This document shows, in pieces, positions 60,432 through 64,000 of a stretch of DNA of 64,000 bases. How positions within the stretch are numbered: position 1 is the stretch's first letter; every line of letters starts with the position of its first letter. The translations under genes were made by a program, and so were the position numbers. Under the pieces are notes generated by a model that searched no databases, was not told the DNA's origin, and saw only the letters and a list, made by a program, of their open reading frames with translations. This stretch comes from Microcoleus sp. FACHB-1515 (GTDB lineage Bacteria > Cyanobacteriota > Cyanobacteriia > Elainellales > Elainellaceae), in NCBI RefSeq assembly GCF_014696105.1, contig NZ_JACJPO010000011.1, positions 81,482 to 145,481 on the forward strand, read 5' to 3'.

Positions 60432-61861
60432 TCGATCGCCTGAATATCGAAATTATTGCGTATCACGGCTGGGGCTATGACCAATTCTGCTGGCAGAATT
60501 GGGAGAATGTGCTGCCGCCAACTTGGAAATTTCAGCGATTCGATCGCGGCTATTTCGATCGTCCTTGCGCTCCAAAATTCACTTCGTCTACTGCAACAAA
60601 AATCATCTTTGCTCATTCCTTTGGGCTGCATTTTTGTCCGCAAGACCAGCTTGAACAAGCCAACTGCTTAATTCTATTCAGCAGCTTTCTTCAGTTTCAC
60701 CCGCAATCCGATCGCCTCAGGAAACGATCGATACAAATTCTCGATCGCATGATTGAACAGTTTCAAACTCAGCCTGAAACTGTTTTGGAAAACTTCTACG
60801 CAAAATCTTGTTATCCTGCCATTCATAAAACATCTGTTTCTTCCAATTTCAATTACTCGTTACTGCTCGAAGATTTGCAGCAGCTTGGTGTTTCGACGAT
60901 CGATCCAATCCATCTTGAAAAAATACCAAATATTTTGATTCTGGTCGGTGAAGACGATCGCGTCATTTCACCTACTCAGCTTCAACAGCTTCATAAGGAA
61001 TTGTCGTTCAGTGAATACCATTCAATCAAAAATTCAGGTCATGCTTTACCATTCACACATCAGCAAGAATGCTGGTCATTAGCTCAGCAATATTTACAGC
61101 GATCGAACTCAATCAAAGCAAAAATTGCGATCGAGTTTGGGCGATCGCCCGTCACCTATCACCAGCAAGCGACTTTACAAAAGCTTTATGCCGATCGCTT
61201 GTTTTCGCTGCTGGATGATCGATCGATTCCAGCCGGAAAGATTCTAGAAATCGGCTGTGGAACCGGATTTTTGACGCAAAAACTAGTCGATCGATTTGGC
61301 GATCGATCCATCCTCATTACCGATCTATCTTCAGAAATGCTAAATTTCTGTCAGCAGAATTTAGACAAAACTCGACTGAAAGCCTCGATCGAATTTCGAC
61401 AGTTAGACGGTGAATCGCTAAATTCTAATGAGCAATATGCGTTAATTGCGGCGGGATTTGTGGTGCAGTGGTTTCAATCCATTGACAGCATTCAACGCCT
61501 AATCGATCGACTTGAGCCAAATGGTTTATTGCTAGTTTCTTATCCAAGTTGTGAAAGTTTTCCTGAATGGCGATCGATCTGCCAAAAGCTGGATTTGCCG
61601 TTTACCGTCAATCCACTACCGGACTCGCAGCTATTAGCGCAGTTTGGCGGCGTTTATCGAACAGAAACGATCGCAACATCCTTTGCAAGCGCGGCAGATT
61701 TTTTTAGAAGCATGAAAGCGATCGGTGCTGGATTTAGCACGACCGGAAAGCAGTTGACGCGATCGCAAATGAAGCGTTTAATTCAAGCTTGGGATGCTCA
61801 AACTGGAGAAATTGAAGTTTCGCATCACATTGTTTATGGCGTAATTGAGCGATCGCGATGA
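60428..61861 (+). CDS. Fused pimeloyl-ester esterase (BioG/BioH-like) and malonyl-ACP O-methyltransferase (BioC)
   Basis: This 477-residue protein joins two biotin enzymes. Residues 1-225 form an alpha/beta hydrolase with the oxyanion loop YHGWGYD, nucleophile Ser64 in AHSFG, Asp176/177 in VGEDDRV and His205 in SGHALPF; such enzymes remove the methyl ester once pimelate is built. Residues 235-477 are a SAM methyltransferase (LEIGCGTGFL, ITDLSSEML, GFVVQWF) of BioC type, which adds that ester at the start of the pathway. One chain thus starts and ends the masked-methyl route. It overlaps bioF and bioD by 4 bases each (ATGA). Confidence 0.88.
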   Translation: MIDRLNIEIIAYHGWGYDQFCWQNWENVLPPTWKFQRFDRGYFDRPCAPKFTSSTATKIIFAHSFGLHFCPQDQLEQANCLILFSSFLQFHPQSDRLRKRSIQILDRMIEQFQTQPETVLENFYAKSCYPAIHKTSVSSNFNYSLLLEDLQQLGVSTIDPIHLEKIPNILILVGEDDRVISPTQLQQLHKELSFSEYHSIKNSGHALPFTHQQECWSLAQQYLQRSNSIKAKIAIEFGRSPVTYHQQATLQKLYADRLFSLLDDRSIPAGKILEIGCGTGFLTQKLVDRFGDRSILITDLSSEMLNFCQQNLDKTRLKASIEFRQLDGESLNSNEQYALIAAGFVVQWFQSIDSIQRLIDRLEPNGLLLVSYPSCESFPEWRSICQKLDLPFTVNPLPDSQLLAQFGGVYRTETIATSFASAADFFRSMKAIGAGFSTTGKQLTRSQMKRLIQAWDAQTGEIEVSHHIVYGVIERSR

Positions 61862-62478
61862 GTGAATTTCCAAAGCAGTTTTTCGTAACGGGAACCGATA
61901 CCAATGTGGGCAAAACTGTCATTTCTGCCCTGCTGACATTGGGACTCGGTGCGGCCTATTGGAAGCCAATTCAGTCGGGATTGGACGGAATTACCGATAC
62001 GGAATTTGTCCGGCGCGTCACTCAATTGGACGATTCACATTTCATTCCCGAACGCTTTCGACTGACGCAGCCGCTTTCTCCTCATGCTGCCGCCGCGATC
62101 GACCACACCACCATTTCCCTCACCGACTTTCACTTACCCACCACCGATAAATCCCATTTAATCGTTGAGGGAGCCGGAGGACTCATGGTTCCGCTCAACG
62201 ATCGCGACCTGATGATCGACTTAATTCGCTGGCTCAATCTGCCCGTTTGCCTCGTCGCCCGCAGCAGTCTCGGCACGATCAACCACACACTGCTTTCGAT
62301 CGCGCAACTGCGTCGATCGCAAATTTCCATCTTGGGCGTCATCCTCAACGGCGAACCCAACCCCAGCAACCGCGCTGCGATCGCCCACTACGGCCAAGTT
62401 CCCATTTTGGGCGAAGTCGATCGGTTGGATGCGATCGACCCCTCCACTCTCAAAACTGCCTTCCACCACCTCACCTAA
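61858..62478 (+). CDS. bioD: Dethiobiotin synthase
   Basis: BioD carboxylates and closes the ureido ring of 7,8-diaminononanoate to give dethiobiotin, using ATP. The 206-residue protein has the P-loop FVTGTDTNVGKTV, KPIQSG, VEGAGGLMVP and CLVARSSLGTINHTLL, the family signatures. It is ATGA-coupled to the fused gene upstream, and bioA starts 4 bases after its stop. The coupling suggests equal production of the four biotin enzymes. Confidence 0.95.
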   Translation: MSEFPKQFFVTGTDTNVGKTVISALLTLGLGAAYWKPIQSGLDGITDTEFVRRVTQLDDSHFIPERFRLTQPLSPHAAAAIDHTTISLTDFHLPTTDKSHLIVEGAGGLMVPLNDRDLMIDLIRWLNLPVCLVARSSLGTINHTLLSIAQLRRSQISILGVILNGEPNPSNRAAIAHYGQVPILGEVDRLDAIDPSTLKTAFHHLT

Positions 62479-62482
62479 CCTC

Positions 62483-63760
62483 ATGCACCCTCACCTCTGG
62501 CATCCTTACACCCAAGCCAAAACTGCCCCCGAACCGCTCAAAGTCAAGTCCGCGCAAGGCGTTTGGCTGGAACTGGAAGACGGCACACGCCTGATTGACT
62601 GCATTTCAAGCTGGTGGGTGACGCTGCACGGTCACGCCCAGCCGGAAATTGCGGAAGCGATCTATCAGCAGGCCAAACAGCTAGAGCAGGTGATTTTTGC
62701 GGGATTCACGCACGACCCCGCCGAGCAGCTTGCCGACGCGCTAATCGAAATTCTGCCCGCTCCGCTCAATCGCGTTTTCTTCTCAGACAATGGGTCAACA
62801 GCGGTCGAAGTTGCCTTGAAGATGGCCTATCAATATTGGCGAAACCAAGGGCAATCGCGTCAAAAATTTCTGGCGTTTGAAGGCGGCTATCACGGCGATA
62901 CGGTCGGAACTATGTCGGCGAGTGCGCGATCGCTGTTCTCGCAAGTCTTTTCAGATTTGCTGTTTGAAGTTGAATTTGTGCCGTTTCCCGCCACGCATTG
63001 GGGTGATGCAGCGGTTGAAGAAAAAGAGGCAGCGGCGATCGCGGCGATCGAGCAAAAGCTGCAATCTGCTGAATTTGCGGCGATGATCGTGGAACCTTTG
63101 GTGCAGGGCGCAAGCGGAATGCGAATGTGCCGACTTGAATTTTTGCAACAGGTTCGTCAGATTACGCAGACCCACAAAACGCTGCTGATTGCCGATGAAG
63201 TAATGACGGGTTTTGGACGCACAGGTGATTGGTTTGCCTGCAAAAAAGCCGCGATCGCCCCTGATTTAATCTGCCTTTCTAAAGGACTCACAGGCGGATT
63301 TTTGCCAATGTCAGTAACAGTTTGCACTGAGGAAATTTACGCTGCTTTCTATAGCAATGATCCACTGAAAACGCTTTATCACGGCCACAGCTACACGGCC
63401 AATCCGCTCGGCTGCGCGGCGGCGATCGCCTCCCTCAATCTGCTCAAGGTCAATCCGTCTTTCAAAGACATGGAAGCCAAACACCGACAGCACTTAAGCG
63501 CGTTGCAGGCTGATCCGCGACTCGAACGACTGCGCGTCATGGGCACGATCGCCGCAATGGATATCGTCACATCGGAACAGCAAGGCTATCTCAATCAGGT
63601 CGGGTTAGCAGTGCGGAAGCAGGCGATCGATCGAAAGCTGCTGCTGCGTCCACTCGGCAACGTGCTGTATTTGCTTCCGCCCTACTGCATCACGGATGAA
63701 GAACTTGCGTTTGTTTACGAAGGAATCTCAGCAATTTTGACAGCAATTGCTTTGAGCTAA
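62483..63760 (+). CDS. bioA: Adenosylmethionine--8-amino-7-oxononanoate transaminase
   Basis: BioA uses SAM as amino donor to make 7,8-diaminononanoate from the BioF product. The 425-residue PLP enzyme begins HPHLWHPYTQ, the BioA-specific start, and shows ISSWWVTLHGHAQPE, FSDNGSTAVEVALKMA, FEGGYHGDTVG, IADEVMTGFGRTG and the PLP lysine in ICLSKGLTGG. ATG 62483 is chosen; an upstream frame start at 62429 lies inside bioD. It is the last gene of the operon, and no bioB is nearby. Confidence 0.96.
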   Translation: MHPHLWHPYTQAKTAPEPLKVKSAQGVWLELEDGTRLIDCISSWWVTLHGHAQPEIAEAIYQQAKQLEQVIFAGFTHDPAEQLADALIEILPAPLNRVFFSDNGSTAVEVALKMAYQYWRNQGQSRQKFLAFEGGYHGDTVGTMSASARSLFSQVFSDLLFEVEFVPFPATHWGDAAVEEKEAAAIAAIEQKLQSAEFAAMIVEPLVQGASGMRMCRLEFLQQVRQITQTHKTLLIADEVMTGFGRTGDWFACKKAAIAPDLICLSKGLTGGFLPMSVTVCTEEIYAAFYSNDPLKTLYHGHSYTANPLGCAAAIASLNLLKVNPSFKDMEAKHRQHLSALQADPRLERLRVMGTIAAMDIVTSEQQGYLNQVGLAVRKQAIDRKLLLRPLGNVLYLLPPYCITDEELAFVYEGISAILTAIALS

Positions 63761-63788
63761 AAACCAAATCCAGCGCATCATCTGTGGA

Positions 63789-63807
63789 GACGTGGCACTG
63801 CCATGTC
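63789..63807. repeat. Short inverted repeat, degenerate relative of the 27.75-kb palindrome
   Basis: GACGTGG and CCATGTC, with one mismatch, flank a five-base loop within a GGAGACGTGGCACTGCCATG-type core. It lies 28 bases after the bioA stop and may help end transcription, or be a relic of a dispersed palindrome. Confidence 0.4.
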
Positions 63808-63890
63808 CTATCAACAATCCACTCACCAACAGTTCAGTCAATGTCGATCGATGCTGCCTAAATCCTGCTTGAGTCACGGTCATGCCCTTA

Positions 63891-64000
63891 GAGGACGTTT
63901 GAAAAGGTGAACAGTGTGAGCTTTTATGCCAAGCGCCTCACCATCAAACGAATCATGGCAACGTAGATCAACGTCTCGGATGTTGCGGGCAGTAGTTCAT
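63891..64000 (-). mobile_element. 3' end of an IS5-like insertion sequence, cut by the window edge
   Basis: From about 63891 (GAGGACGTTTGAAAAGG, a possible terminal inverted repeat) the sequence has the 3' end of a transposase gene on the minus strand. The element continues beyond the window, so its other end, length and target duplication cannot be judged. Confidence 0.65.
63924..64000 (-). CDS. IS5-family transposase, C-terminal 24 residues
   Basis: The partial frame encodes ...SETLIYVAMIRLMVRRLA and a stop at 63924-63926. This ending is common in IS5-family (DDE) transposases. The gene begins outside the window, so activity cannot be assessed. The stop is about 33 bases from the proposed IS end, as usual for compact insertion sequences. 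Confidence 0.7.
   Translation of the reverse strand, partial: ELLPATSETLIYVAMIRLMVRRLA

Noticed and set aside
1..64000. tRNA and rRNA genes
   Set aside because: I read the intergenic stretches on both strands for cloverleaf and rRNA motifs and found none; a covariance search would be needed to be certain.

Overview
The window is chromosomal DNA from a cyanobacterium. It carries a form IB Rubisco operon with its chaperone (rbcL-rbcX-rbcS), the photosystem II subunit gene psb30, a psaJ-like photosystem I gene, the glycolate dehydrogenase genes glcE-glcF, and a very high density of the cyanobacterial HIP1 octamer GCGATCGC. Gene content and style suggest a Leptolyngbya-like or related lineage, but the species cannot be fixed from the sequence. 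Coding density is high, and most genes are single units or short operons.

Layout. 1-7.2 kb: murF (its start lies off the window), prs, psb30, a YkgJ-type cysteine-cluster protein, an alpha/beta hydrolase, the relic of a hybrid histidine kinase, a Coq4-like protein, a slipin and NAD kinase. 7.4-14.4 kb: a DUF2993 protein, an ExbB/ExbD pair, an HtrA protease, peptide deformylase, a half-size TauE/SafE protein, argS and nadC. 14.4-20.5 kb: a membrane-protein cluster with a GT39-like glycosyltransferase diverging from two paralogous GT-C-like proteins and a TPR protein. 20.7-22.3 kb: an accessory patch without HIP1, made of an XRE regulator facing three overlapping unknown genes. 22.5-24.8 kb: the Rubisco operon. 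25.3-33.1 kb: cyclophilin, an SDR, a secreted protein, a serralysin-like RTX protease with an internal duplication, and glcF/glcE. 33.2-37.8 kb: a 1540-residue hybrid sensor kinase whose third GAF domain has both cysteine motifs of a DXCF cyanobacteriochrome. 38-43 kb: small redox and metabolic enzymes. 43.5-47.3 kb: a three-gene phosphorelay. 47.3-51.3 kb: a methyltransferase, small membrane proteins including a divergent PsaJ, a creatininase-like hydrolase, and a HIP1-free nuclease-like gene followed by a possible attC-like hairpin. 51.3-59.1 kb: a complete kdp potassium-pump operon with the short cyanobacterial KdpD, diverging from a sensor kinase/response regulator pair. The shared intergenic region holds GTTTAG repeats exactly 11 bp apart. 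59.3-63.8 kb: a biotin operon, bioF, a fused esterase-BioC, bioD, bioA. The window ends in the 3' end of an IS5-like insertion sequence.

How the genes work together. RbcL, RbcS and RbcX fix CO2, and GlcE/GlcF recycle the glycolate made by Rubisco oxygenation. The Kdp genes encode high-affinity K+ uptake; the neighbouring two-component pair may regulate them, because KdpD lacks a kinase domain and no kdpE is present. The four bio genes cover pimelate-thioester methylation and demethylation up to dethiobiotin; biotin synthase (bioB) is not in the window. The strongest candidates for new biology are the DXCF photoreceptor kinase, the two HIP1-free accessory loci, the divergent PsaJ-like protein, the 11-bp-spaced repeats at kdp, and the esterase-BioC fusion.
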